64,000 nucleotides of DNA from an uncultured Pseudomonadota bacterium (lineage in GTDB: Bacteria > Myxococcota_A > UBA796 > JAFGLY01), in the NCBI GenBank assembly GCA_937912125.1, contig CALDOK010000193.1, forward strand, positions 1 to 64,000, written 5' to 3'. Below, piece by piece: positions 34,600 to 42,575 of the stretch (its first letter is position 1; every line of letters starts with the position of its first letter). The notes beneath the pieces are model-generated. The model was given only the letters and a program-made list of their open reading frames with translations. It made no database searches and was not told the DNA's origin. The position numbers and the translations under genes were made by a program.

Positions 34600-34896
34600 A
34601 TGCGCGCTCGCTCCCTCGTCCTCGCCCTCGCAGCCAGCCTGGCCCTGTCCGGCTGCTACACCACCAAGTTCTACTTCGCGGACAACCCTGGAGTCTCCGG
34701 TGACTCCACCAAGGTCATCCAGCACACCTTCCTCTGGGGCCTCATCAGCCCTGGGCGGGTGAACGTGGACGCACAGTGCGGCGCCAAGGGCCCCAAGAAG
34801 ATCAAGTCCCAGGTGGGCGGCTGGGGCCTGCTGGCCAACTGGATCACGGCGGGAATCTGGATCCCGGTCACGGTGAAGATCACCTGCGCGGACTAG
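34600..34896 (+). CDS. Bor/Iss-like small lipoprotein
   Basis: A 98-residue lipoprotein (lipobox LSGC, GGAGA before the ATG). It aligns by eye with the lambda Bor / Iss family over its whole length: a HTFLWGLI strand, a Cys-containing VDAQCGAKGPKKIKSQ segment, then LLANWITAGIWIPVTVKITC. Bor is an outer-membrane lipoprotein linked to serum resistance in E. coli; homologues in non-phage loci are common and their role is unknown. There is no phage context here. The length is the family norm. Confidence 0.82.
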   Translation: MRARSLVLALAASLALSGCYTTKFYFADNPGVSGDSTKVIQHTFLWGLISPGRVNVDAQCGAKGPKKIKSQVGGWGLLANWITAGIWIPVTVKITCAD

Positions 34897-34973
34897 GCTC
34901 TCGACGGCAGCACCGCGGCCCAAGCCCCATCAGCCCAGGACACACTCCCCTGCCCAGGCTCCACCACGCCCCG

Positions 34974-36098
34974 ATGCTGCTGCTGGTCGCTGGCTGTAGT
35001 GGGCCCGAAGCGCCCTCCCCAGGTGTGCTTCCCCCGCCGCGCCCGCCTCCGCATCGCCTCTGCGAAGGCACCGAAGAGCTGGCCACCCTGCAGGCCATCG
35101 CCCACGGGACGGCCGACGGCTGCCAGCGGGACAAGTACCTGCAGATGATCATGGAGCGCGGCCGCAACGTGGGCCCGTGGATCGAGGAGATCTGGGTGGC
35201 GCCCAGCCCAGACGCCAAGCAGGTGGAGCTCGACAAGGCGGTGCTGGTGCGCTCGAGCGCAGCCGTACCCGAGGTGATCCGGCACGAAGGCCGCACCTAC
35301 CTGTTCTATGGCGAGGGGGACCTGGGGCTCGGCTTCGAGCTGGCCAGCGAGGGCTCGGACTGGTTCCTCACCCGCGGACTGCTGGGCTACGGCGCCCTGG
35401 GCTTGCTGGTGTCCGACGACGGTGTGACCTTCGAGCCAGTACCCGACTTCGCCATCCAGGATCTGGTGGTGGGGATGGTGGTGGACCCCGACGTGATCCA
35501 GCTCCCCGACGGCCGCTTCCGGCTCTACTACGTGGGCCTGCCCATCGAGACGCTGGTGGACGACGCCACCTGGAACGACGACGCCCAGCACGACGTCTAC
35601 TACGCCGAGTCCGACGACCTGATCCACTGGAAGCAGCTGGGTATGGCCGTCCACGGCCCCATCGCCGATCCCTCGGTGCTCTGCTTGACCCCCCAGCGCT
35701 GCCGCATGTTCTCCACCGGCATGGATCACTCCCACTCCGAAGACGGTGGCCGCAGCTTCGTGTTCGACGGCGCCACCAAGGTCAAGGGCTTCGCCCCCGA
35801 GTTCCTGGTGGAAGGCGACCGGCTCTCCCAGTTCTACAACGGCATGATCCACGGCGGCCCGCTGCTCACCCGGTCGAGCACCGACAAGGGCAAGACCTGG
35901 TCTGACCCGGAACAGGCCGTGGAGGCCTACAAGGTGGAGGCCCCCAGCTTCACCCGCGCCCCCGATGGCGAGGGGTGGTTGATGTACTACCACTACTACA
36001 TGGAGGAGTACCGGGACATCTACCCAGCGCGGCCCAGCCAGGACGACGCCGGGGAGGCCACAGGCGAGCCCAGGTCCGCTGCAGCCAGTGAGGGATGA
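34974..36098 (+). CDS. Glycosidase-like five-bladed propeller protein, probable lipoprotein
   Basis: A 374-residue protein whose body (about 60-340) has the repeating DG/W blades of GH43/GH32/GH68-type propellers: RHEGRTYLFYGEG, VDPDVIQLPDGRFRLYYVG, YYAESDDLIHWKQLG, DPSVLC and STDKGKTW. The assumed active site is not certain because I cannot place all three acidic residues. The chosen start MLLLVAGC makes a lipobox after only seven residues, with no basic residue, so it is a poor signal; the frame is open upstream and the true start may lie earlier. The role could be sugar hydrolysis at the surface. Confidence 0.65.
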   Translation: MLLLVAGCSGPEAPSPGVLPPPRPPPHRLCEGTEELATLQAIAHGTADGCQRDKYLQMIMERGRNVGPWIEEIWVAPSPDAKQVELDKAVLVRSSAAVPEVIRHEGRTYLFYGEGDLGLGFELASEGSDWFLTRGLLGYGALGLLVSDDGVTFEPVPDFAIQDLVVGMVVDPDVIQLPDGRFRLYYVGLPIETLVDDATWNDDAQHDVYYAESDDLIHWKQLGMAVHGPIADPSVLCLTPQRCRMFSTGMDHSHSEDGGRSFVFDGATKVKGFAPEFLVEGDRLSQFYNGMIHGGPLLTRSSTDKGKTWSDPEQAVEAYKVEAPSFTRAPDGEGWLMYYHYYMEEYRDIYPARPSQDDAGEATGEPRSAAASEG

Positions 36099-36122
36099 CG
36101 GGCGGCGCTGCTGGACTGCAGG

Positions 36123-37313
36123 TCAGCGCACCGCGTCGATGGTGCAGTCTTCGAGCGGCCAGGCCATGCAGGCGTGGACGTAGCCGTGCTCCCGGTCGGA
36201 CTGGCGCACGGCGGTGCCCTCGGGCACGAACACCCGCCCGCTCACCAGCTTGACCCGGCAGTCTCCGCAGGCGCCGGTGCGACAGGTGGAGGCCGGCGCC
36301 AGGCCGGCACGCTCCATGGCCACCAGCAGCGGCTCCCCGGCCCGAGCGGGGTAGCGTTCGCCCCCCACGACGCAGAGCTCGAAGAGGGACTCCGGGCTGA
36401 GATCCGCAGGCCAGCCCGGCTGCTCCGTGATCCGAGCGGGGGGACCGAAGTCCTCCGACCGCACCCGGCGGCGAGGCACGCCCAGGGCGGCGAGCTCGCC
36501 GCGCACCAGCGCCAGCATGGGCTCGGGCCCGCACAGGAAGAAGGTGGCTGAGTCGAGCGCCGGCACCACACCCCGGATCACGGCTCCGTCGATGAACCCC
36601 TTGCGCACACGCTTGGCGGCGGGGGCGTCGGAGTAGACGAAGACCACCCGGAAGGCCGGGTTGCCGCGGGCCATGCGCCGCAGCTCAGCCGCGAAAGGCA
36701 CGTCGTCGGGGCTGCGATTGCCGAAGATCAGGGTGGCCTTCCGCGGCCAGCCGAGGATCTCGAGCTCACGCAGCATAGCCATGAAGGGGGTGATGCCGGT
36801 GCCCCCGGCCACGAAGACAAGGGCGTCGCTGTCGCGCAGCGGTTCGTGGTGGAAGGTGCCGGTGGGCCCAGACGAGCGCGTGCGCCAGCCGGGTTGGACC
36901 CGGAACAGCCAGGGCGCCACGAAGCCCGAGGGGTCATCCCGCAGCGTGAGCTCGAGCAGGGGCTCGCCCGGTACCGAGGAGATGGAGTAGGGCCGAGAGC
37001 TGCGGATGCCGTCGATCTCCACCGCCAGGCTGACGTGCTGACCGGCGCGGAAGGGGGGCAGGCGGCCATCGCGCCGGGCGAAGCGCAGGCTGCGGGTGGT
37101 GGGAGACAGCTCGACCACCTCGCGCAGCTCGAGCTCCATGGAAGGGGGGTGGATCCCGGCGACGGCGCTGCGGGCCTGGCCCGCCCAGTCGGTGCGGGCG
37201 TGATCGGCACCCCAGCTGGTGTGGCGCAGCGCCTGGGCGCGCACCTGCCCGCCCACGATCTGGCCGAGGTCGTCCAACACCTGACGCGCGCGCACGCGAA
37301 GGTTGTGGCTCAT
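36123..37313 (-). CDS. FAD/NAD(P)H reductase with C-terminal 2Fe-2S ferredoxin domain
   Basis: A 396-residue flavoprotein of the ferredoxin-NADP reductase type. The FAD motif RPYSIS is at about 110-115, GGTGITPF binds NAD(P)H at about 170, and the C-terminal 2Fe-2S domain has C-x4-C-x2-C in CRTGACGDC plus a later Cys in HACMAW. An extra N-terminal 60 residues precede the reductase part. The ATG overlaps the stop of the oxidoreductase gene at 37310-37313 (ATGA), so the pair is translationally coupled. It likely delivers electrons from NAD(P)H to the CrtI-like partner or to a monooxygenase; the acceptor is inference. Confidence 0.88.
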   Translation of the reverse strand: MSHNLRVRARQVLDDLGQIVGGQVRAQALRHTSWGADHARTDWAGQARSAVAGIHPPSMELELREVVELSPTTRSLRFARRDGRLPPFRAGQHVSLAVEIDGIRSSRPYSISSVPGEPLLELTLRDDPSGFVAPWLFRVQPGWRTRSSGPTGTFHHEPLRDSDALVFVAGGTGITPFMAMLRELEILGWPRKATLIFGNRSPDDVPFAAELRRMARGNPAFRVVFVYSDAPAAKRVRKGFIDGAVIRGVVPALDSATFFLCGPEPMLALVRGELAALGVPRRRVRSEDFGPPARITEQPGWPADLSPESLFELCVVGGERYPARAGEPLLVAMERAGLAPASTCRTGACGDCRVKLVSGRVFVPEGTAVRQSDREHGYVHACMAWPLEDCTIDAVR

Positions 37314-38887
37314 GCCTGCACCTCCCTGCGGCCGAGGCCGAAGAAGCGGGGCCCCCGCTGCTTGGCCAACCAGCTGGAGGCCAGGTTGCCCGCGTTGTAG
37401 CCCGAGCACAGGGTGGGCTCGAAGCCCCCTCCGGGCAAGGTCCAGGCGCCAGCGAAGAACAGCCCCGGGATGGGGCCCTGGTTGGGGATGCGCCAGATGA
37501 TGGCCTCGGCCGGCGGCTGGTCGAAGCCGTAGATGGCCCCGCCCGGCTGGCCGGTGTAGCGCATGTTGGTGATGGGCGTGGACACCTCGACCTCCTCGAT
37601 GCTGGCGCCCACCCCTGGGAAGCGTGCCTCCATGCGCTCGAGCATCGAGGCGGCGATGCGGTTCTTGGTGTCCACGTAGCGCTGGGGCTCGAGTCGCAGC
37701 CAAGGCTCGGCGTAGTACAGCGTGGTGAGGGTGAGCGCGGCGCAGCCGGGGGGGGCCAGCTCGGGCAGCCCGTGGCTGTGGCAGGTGGCCATGAACAGGC
37801 TGGGGTCGTCCAGGGTGTGCATGCCCCTGAAGACACGGTCGGGGTCGTAGCTGTCGTTGATCCACTGGTCGTTGTCGACCAGCCCCAGCTCGGCCGCGGA
37901 CCGGTCGAGCCCCAGGTAGACGTTGAGGGACGAAGGCCCCACCGTGACGCTGCGCATGCGACGCCAGAAGCTGGCGGGCACCATGTCGGGGTCCATCAGC
38001 TCGCGGCAGGTGGTGAGGGGAGAGGCGTTGGAGACCACCACCGGCGCACGGATGTGCTCATCGCGATCGGTGATCACGCCGCTGATGCGCCCGGACTGCT
38101 GCAGGATGTGGCGCACCCCACAGCCGGTGCGCACGCAGCCGCCAGCCTGCTCGATGACCTGCACCAGCGAGCTGGACAGGCCCTGGGAGCGACCGCGCAC
38201 ATAGGCCGGCCCGGTCTCGAGGAAGATGCCCGTGCCGGCGGCGAAGAACAGGAAGGACAGGGTGGAGGGGGGCATGCCGTAGTAGCCCCAGGTCTGGGTG
38301 ATGACGGCCCGAGCTGCAGGATCCTGGACGTAGCGGTCCAACACCTGATCCACGCTGACGCCGGCGTAGCGCAGCAGGCCGCGGGCCCGCACGGGCAGCA
38401 TGGCCGCCTTGGACAGGCTCGGTCCGCTGCCATCGGCGGGCAGCACCGCGTCGCCGGCCAGCTCGAGCTCCCGCCCCACCCGGAGCAGCAGATCCACGAA
38501 AGCGCGAATCCCATCGGCCTCGTGGGGGAAGGCGCCACACAGGGCGTCCAGGAAGCCGTCGACCCCCGCCGGAACCCGCAGGTCGAGGTCGGGGAAGTGG
38601 CTGCGGTAGAACAGCGGCAGGGGGTGGAACTCGAGGCTTTCCAGCATCCCGAGCCCCTCGAGCACGCCATGGAACGGACGGGGCCGCCCACCCGCCAGCG
38701 GCGGCGAGATCTGATGCAGCGCGATCTCGAACTCGAAGCGGCCGCGCACGAAGGAGCTGCCATAGCCCCCAGGCACCGTGTGGCGCTCCAGCAGCAGCAC
38801 CCGATGGTCCAGCCGGGCCAGCCGGGCCGCTGCGGCCAGCCCCCCCATGCCTGCGCCGATGATGATGGCGTCGAAGTCCGCTTGCAT
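37310..38887 (-). CDS. CrtI/phytoene-desaturase-like FAD oxidoreductase
   Basis: A 525-residue flavoprotein. The N-terminal dinucleotide motif IIIGAGMGGLAAAARLA is followed by LLLERHTVPGGYGSSF, the pattern of the CrtI/CrtISO/retinol-saturase superfamily, and the C-terminus has the FAD-closing segment GLFFAGAWTLPGGGFEPTLCSGYNAG. Members desaturate, isomerise or saturate carotenoids and retinoids. No crtB or crtE is present, so the substrate is open. Coupled by overlap to the ferredoxin-reductase gene, which makes an NAD(P)H-driven reaction plausible. The ATG follows GAGGAGCAGGA. Confidence 0.85.
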   Translation of the reverse strand: MQADFDAIIIGAGMGGLAAAARLARLDHRVLLLERHTVPGGYGSSFVRGRFEFEIALHQISPPLAGGRPRPFHGVLEGLGMLESLEFHPLPLFYRSHFPDLDLRVPAGVDGFLDALCGAFPHEADGIRAFVDLLLRVGRELELAGDAVLPADGSGPSLSKAAMLPVRARGLLRYAGVSVDQVLDRYVQDPAARAVITQTWGYYGMPPSTLSFLFFAAGTGIFLETGPAYVRGRSQGLSSSLVQVIEQAGGCVRTGCGVRHILQQSGRISGVITDRDEHIRAPVVVSNASPLTTCRELMDPDMVPASFWRRMRSVTVGPSSLNVYLGLDRSAAELGLVDNDQWINDSYDPDRVFRGMHTLDDPSLFMATCHSHGLPELAPPGCAALTLTTLYYAEPWLRLEPQRYVDTKNRIAASMLERMEARFPGVGASIEEVEVSTPITNMRYTGQPGGAIYGFDQPPAEAIIWRIPNQGPIPGLFFAGAWTLPGGGFEPTLCSGYNAGNLASSWLAKQRGPRFFGLGRREVQA

Positions 38888-39071
38888 TCCTGCTCCTCAC
38901 GGGGTTGTCTGGACACTATGGCGAGGCTCCGGGCTGCGCCATGGGGACGGGGGTGCCGGGGATCAGCAAGTGAGACGAGGGCCGGGTCTCTGGCCTTCCC
39001 CAGCCGACTCCATTAAGAAAATGTCAAGAACGCACGGGGAGGCAAGCTCCCTCTGGCCCGGGGAACGCTCG

Positions 39072-40883
39072 ATGCAAGCTCCAGAGCCGCAGCAACAGCG
39101 CCTCTGGAGGCTGTGGCCGATCCTGGCGATCGTCGCCATGGGCATCCTGCTCACCTGGCCGCTGCCCGCTGCCCCCGAAGACGCCTACGTGGACGGCTGG
39201 TTCTCCATGGCCCAGATCTGGTCCGTGGATCTCGTGGCCGACGCTCTGCTCGAGGATGGGCAGATCCCCGGCTACACCTACGCGCTGCACTGGCCCCAGG
39301 GCGGCTGGGCCTCGGTGATCGGCTGGCAGTTCGTCCTACCCCTGCTGCTGGCCAACATCCTGGGGGCCAGCCTGTTGCCGTCCATGAACCTGCTGATCGC
39401 GCTGCAGCTGCTGGCCGCCGCGCTGGCCACCTACGCCTTGCTGCGTCGGCTGGGTGCCGGCCCGTGGGCCGCGGCCGCCGCGGCCGTGTACTACGGCTAC
39501 CACCCGTGGGCCTTCCACCTGATGGTCAACGGCCAGTTCACCGAGATCTGCCACTGGGGCCTGCCCCTCCTGGCCGTCCTCCTGCTGCAGGGCGGGGCCT
39601 GGAAGCCCGGCTGGCGCACCGCAGCCATGGCCCCGGTCTTCGGCCTGCTGATGGCCAGCAGCCCCTACGCCGCCATCACCGGCGCGGTCCTGTGCGCGTG
39701 CATCGGCACCTGGGCGCTGCTGTGCACAGCCCCCCAGCGCAGGCGCGCCACCGCCCTGGCCCTGACCCTGGCGGCGGCCGCGGTGGCCGTCGGCGCCCTG
39801 CCCTTCCTGCTCTACTACTTCGTGCTCCCCAGGGGGTACGACCCGCTCTTCGCTCCCAGCAGCCTGGCGCAGATCGGTGACCCTCGACTTCAAGATCTGC
39901 CCTGCTCCACCAGCCTGGCCGGGTGGTTCGTCCCCTTCCGGCTCTTCGCCGACCACTGGCAGGCCATGGGCGGCGGCCGCGTGGCCCCCGCGGGCACCCA
40001 GTCGGGCCCCATCAGCCTCGATCATGTCATCGGCCTGGTGGCCATGGGGCTGGCCGTGGTGGGGTGCTGGCGCTGGCGCTGGCGGGCCGCGCCGGGCCAC
40101 ACTGGCGAGCTCCCGCTCCCCGGACGGCGCTTCTGGCTCACCACGGCGGCCGTCTTCACGCTGCTGTCGTCCGGGTACTATCTGATCCTCTACCCCCACT
40201 CCCACCTCCACCACGCGTGGAGCGCCATCCCCCTGCCCCTGCAGCTGATGAGGTCCCTGGTGCCCGCCACCGACGCCTTCGCCTCGCCCTACAGGCTCGC
40301 CCCGGGGGTGCTGCTGGTGGCGGCCGTGCTGGCGGGGATGGGGTTGGATCGCCTGGCGAGGGCGCTGCGCGGCTGGAAGCGCCCCGCGCTGCTTGGGGCC
40401 GCCATGCTGGCCATGGCCGCCGAGGGTGCCTGGGCAGACATCACCACCCACCCGATCACCATGGAGCACTTCGAGGTGCCGCAGGTCTACCGCGACCTGG
40501 CCCTCGAGCCCGACCGCGACGGCCTGCTCACCGTTCCCTGGTGGAGCCACCCCAAGCTCCCCAACCTCCAGGCCCACCAGCTCTGGCAGCACATCCACAG
40601 GCACCCCCTCCACCACGACGACCAGGGCATCATCCAGCCCGCCCACATGACCGCCTTCACCTACGAGATCACCAGAGCGCTGACCCTCGCCGAGATCCCC
40701 GAGCCCACCAGCGAGGCCCCGGGCGTTCCCGCGCGCTGGATCGTGGTCCACGAAGAGGTCCTGCTGCCCAACCAGTGGGGCGCGCTGGAGGTCGCGCTGC
40801 AGCGCAACGCACACCTGGTCCGGCGCTACGAACGCGACCGCATCCAGCTGTGGGAGGTCGCACCCGAGCGGATCCTGCGCTGA
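39072..40883 (+). CDS. Polytopic membrane protein, GT-C/YfhO-like
   Basis: About 603 residues with ten or more hydrophobic helices between residues 20 and 460 and a soluble C-terminus of about 150 residues. The first periplasmic loop (EDAYVDGWFSMAQIW) has an acidic pair near the first helix, as in GT-C glycosyltransferases that use polyprenyl-linked sugars, and the C-terminal part (VPWWSHPKLPN) resembles YfhO-like proteins. I do not name a function. An alternative start is 39021 (17 codons earlier); 39072 has GGGGAA in front of it. It is divergent from the CrtI-like gene. Confidence 0.72.
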   Translation: MQAPEPQQQRLWRLWPILAIVAMGILLTWPLPAAPEDAYVDGWFSMAQIWSVDLVADALLEDGQIPGYTYALHWPQGGWASVIGWQFVLPLLLANILGASLLPSMNLLIALQLLAAALATYALLRRLGAGPWAAAAAAVYYGYHPWAFHLMVNGQFTEICHWGLPLLAVLLLQGGAWKPGWRTAAMAPVFGLLMASSPYAAITGAVLCACIGTWALLCTAPQRRRATALALTLAAAAVAVGALPFLLYYFVLPRGYDPLFAPSSLAQIGDPRLQDLPCSTSLAGWFVPFRLFADHWQAMGGGRVAPAGTQSGPISLDHVIGLVAMGLAVVGCWRWRWRAAPGHTGELPLPGRRFWLTTAAVFTLLSSGYYLILYPHSHLHHAWSAIPLPLQLMRSLVPATDAFASPYRLAPGVLLVAAVLAGMGLDRLARALRGWKRPALLGAAMLAMAAEGAWADITTHPITMEHFEVPQVYRDLALEPDRDGLLTVPWWSHPKLPNLQAHQLWQHIHRHPLHHDDQGIIQPAHMTAFTYEITRALTLAEIPEPTSEAPGVPARWIVVHEEVLLPNQWGALEVALQRNAHLVRRYERDRIQLWEVAPERILR

Positions 40884-40917
40884 TTCTCACGGGGTCGGGA
40901 CACCACCCTGCACTCGC

Positions 40918-41084
40918 GGCGTATTTTTCGTTTTGCAGTGAATTTGCGTTTTTGTCAGGGAAACATCAAACCTGGGTGGCTCGCCCCCTCCAGCCAGCGC
41001 AAGATCCATGAATCGCGCGTATGCTTGATTTTCAGCGGGCATACGCCGCTCACCCGGCACTCCCATCGCCCTCGGGATCACTCG
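40918..41084. promoter_or_regulatory. AT-rich leader with TTTTTCGTTTTGC stretch
   Basis: This intergenic segment starts with GTATTTTTCGTTTTGCAGTG and AATTTGCGTTTTTGTCAGGG, clearly poorer in G+C than its surroundings. The TTTTTCGTTTTGC core is shared with the region before the protease gene (33104-33118). It is likely to hold the promoter of the lipoprotein gene at 41085. Confidence 0.45.
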
Positions 41085-42551
41085 ATGCGCTCCAGCCACA
41101 TCGTCGCGTGTGTTTGCTGTTGTTCGTGTTTCCTCCTGGTGGGTTGCCCCACCGACGCTCCGGACAGCGGCGGGGTCCCGCGCGACACAGGCCAGGCCGT
41201 GCTCGAGCTGGCGCCTGATGGAGGCTGCACGCTCGACGAAGCCATGTTCACGAGCATCGCCGCAGCCCCCGCCGCGGTCGCGACGGTGATCGAGGTGAGC
41301 TGGGAGCTGGAGCAGGCGGCCGCGGTCCGCGTGCTGTACACGGACGCCGAGGGCGACGCACACGCGACCCCCGCGCAGCCGATGGGCCAAGCAGGGGCCA
41401 CACTTCTCCTGGGGCTGCCGCAGCAGACCGACACGACGCTGCGCTTGGTGGCAGACCAGCAGGGCTCGCAGACCTGCAGTGGCTTGCTTCGGGCGACCAC
41501 CGGCTCGCTTCCGCCAGGCCTGCCGATCCTCCAGACCTCGGTGCCGCTACCGGACGAGGTCGAGCCCGGCTTCCTGGTCACGGTCGTGATCCCACAGAGG
41601 GCGGCGCCCTGGGCCGCCATCATCGATGACAAGGGCCGCTACGTCTGGGCCTGGAGCGGCGCCTTGGGCGGCACCCGGGCGCGCCTGTCCCGGGACCGCA
41701 GATCCATGCTCCTGCTCAACAGCTACAAGGAGGGCTCCGAGTACGGTGCTGGCGTGCATCGGGTCGCGCTGGACGGCACGATGCTCGCATTCCACGAGGC
41801 GCCCGAAGCCTGGGTGGACTTCGCCGAGCTCCCCGACGGCACCCTGGCGGTGCTCGTGGACGACGTGCGCGAGCTCTCGCACCAGGGCGAGCTGCGCACC
41901 ATCCGCGGCGACGCCGTGGTGCTGGTGCGCCCCGACGGCGAGCTCGTGCGGCTGTGGAGCAGCTTCGACGCCTCCTGGCCGGACCTCTCCACGCACTACG
42001 CCTTCGTCACCACGGCCCGAGGCCAGGAGGTGGAGGACTGGTCCCATGTCAACGGGATCGGCATGGACCGCACCGGCGACATCCTCTACCTCAGCGCGGG
42101 TGCGCTGAACGCCATCTTCGCGGTAGACGCAGGCACGGGCGAGACCCTGTGGGAGCTCTCGGCCCGCTCGGACGACTGGCTCATCCAGGACCCCGACCCC
42201 CTGGTGAACGCTCCCCACTCTGTGACGCCTACCCCCAACGGGCACCTGCTGGTCTTCAACCGCATGGCCGACGCCGGGGCCTGCTCAGAGGTCGTCGAGA
42301 TCGCGCTGGACAGCGCCGCGGGCAGCGCCCGACGCGTCTGGACCGGGCAGAGCGAAGACTGCCTGCACGTGGACTTCCTCGGAAACGCCGAGCCTTTCCC
42401 AGGCGGGGACACCATGATCTCGTGGTCCAGCATGGGGCGACTCGAGCAGCTCCGGCCCGACGGGGTCACTGTCAGGCAGATCTCCACCCAGACGGAGACC
42501 TTCTTCGGCTTCGCGCAGCCCGAAGCGTCCCTCTACCCAGCGACGCCGTAG
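41085..42551 (+). CDS. Arylsulfotransferase-like propeller lipoprotein
   Basis: A 488-residue lipoprotein (lipobox LVGC, after a Cys-rich signal). The body resembles the arylsulfate sulfotransferase (ASST) propeller: an N-terminal Ig-like part, then blades with DWSHVNGIGMDRTGDILYLSAG, NAIFAVDAGTGETLWEL and NAPHSVTPTPNGHLLVFNR. ASST enzymes transfer sulfate between phenols in the periplasm through a His; the His in DWSHVN lies where the family places a catalytic one, but I cannot confirm it. The start at 41085 begins the signal peptide. It is convergent with the spermidine-synthase-like gene. Confidence 0.78.
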   Translation: MRSSHIVACVCCCSCFLLVGCPTDAPDSGGVPRDTGQAVLELAPDGGCTLDEAMFTSIAAAPAAVATVIEVSWELEQAAAVRVLYTDAEGDAHATPAQPMGQAGATLLLGLPQQTDTTLRLVADQQGSQTCSGLLRATTGSLPPGLPILQTSVPLPDEVEPGFLVTVVIPQRAAPWAAIIDDKGRYVWAWSGALGGTRARLSRDRRSMLLLNSYKEGSEYGAGVHRVALDGTMLAFHEAPEAWVDFAELPDGTLAVLVDDVRELSHQGELRTIRGDAVVLVRPDGELVRLWSSFDASWPDLSTHYAFVTTARGQEVEDWSHVNGIGMDRTGDILYLSAGALNAIFAVDAGTGETLWELSARSDDWLIQDPDPLVNAPHSVTPTPNGHLLVFNRMADAGACSEVVEIALDSAAGSARRVWTGQSEDCLHVDFLGNAEPFPGGDTMISWSSMGRLEQLRPDGVTVRQISTQTETFFGFAQPEASLYPATP

Positions 42552-42575
42552 CGAGACTCGGGCAGCGCCGCCGAG

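Noticed and set aside
34600..34896. Prophage remnant because of the Bor-like lipoprotein
   Set aside because: No integrase, structural or lysis gene nearby; the family is also chromosomal.
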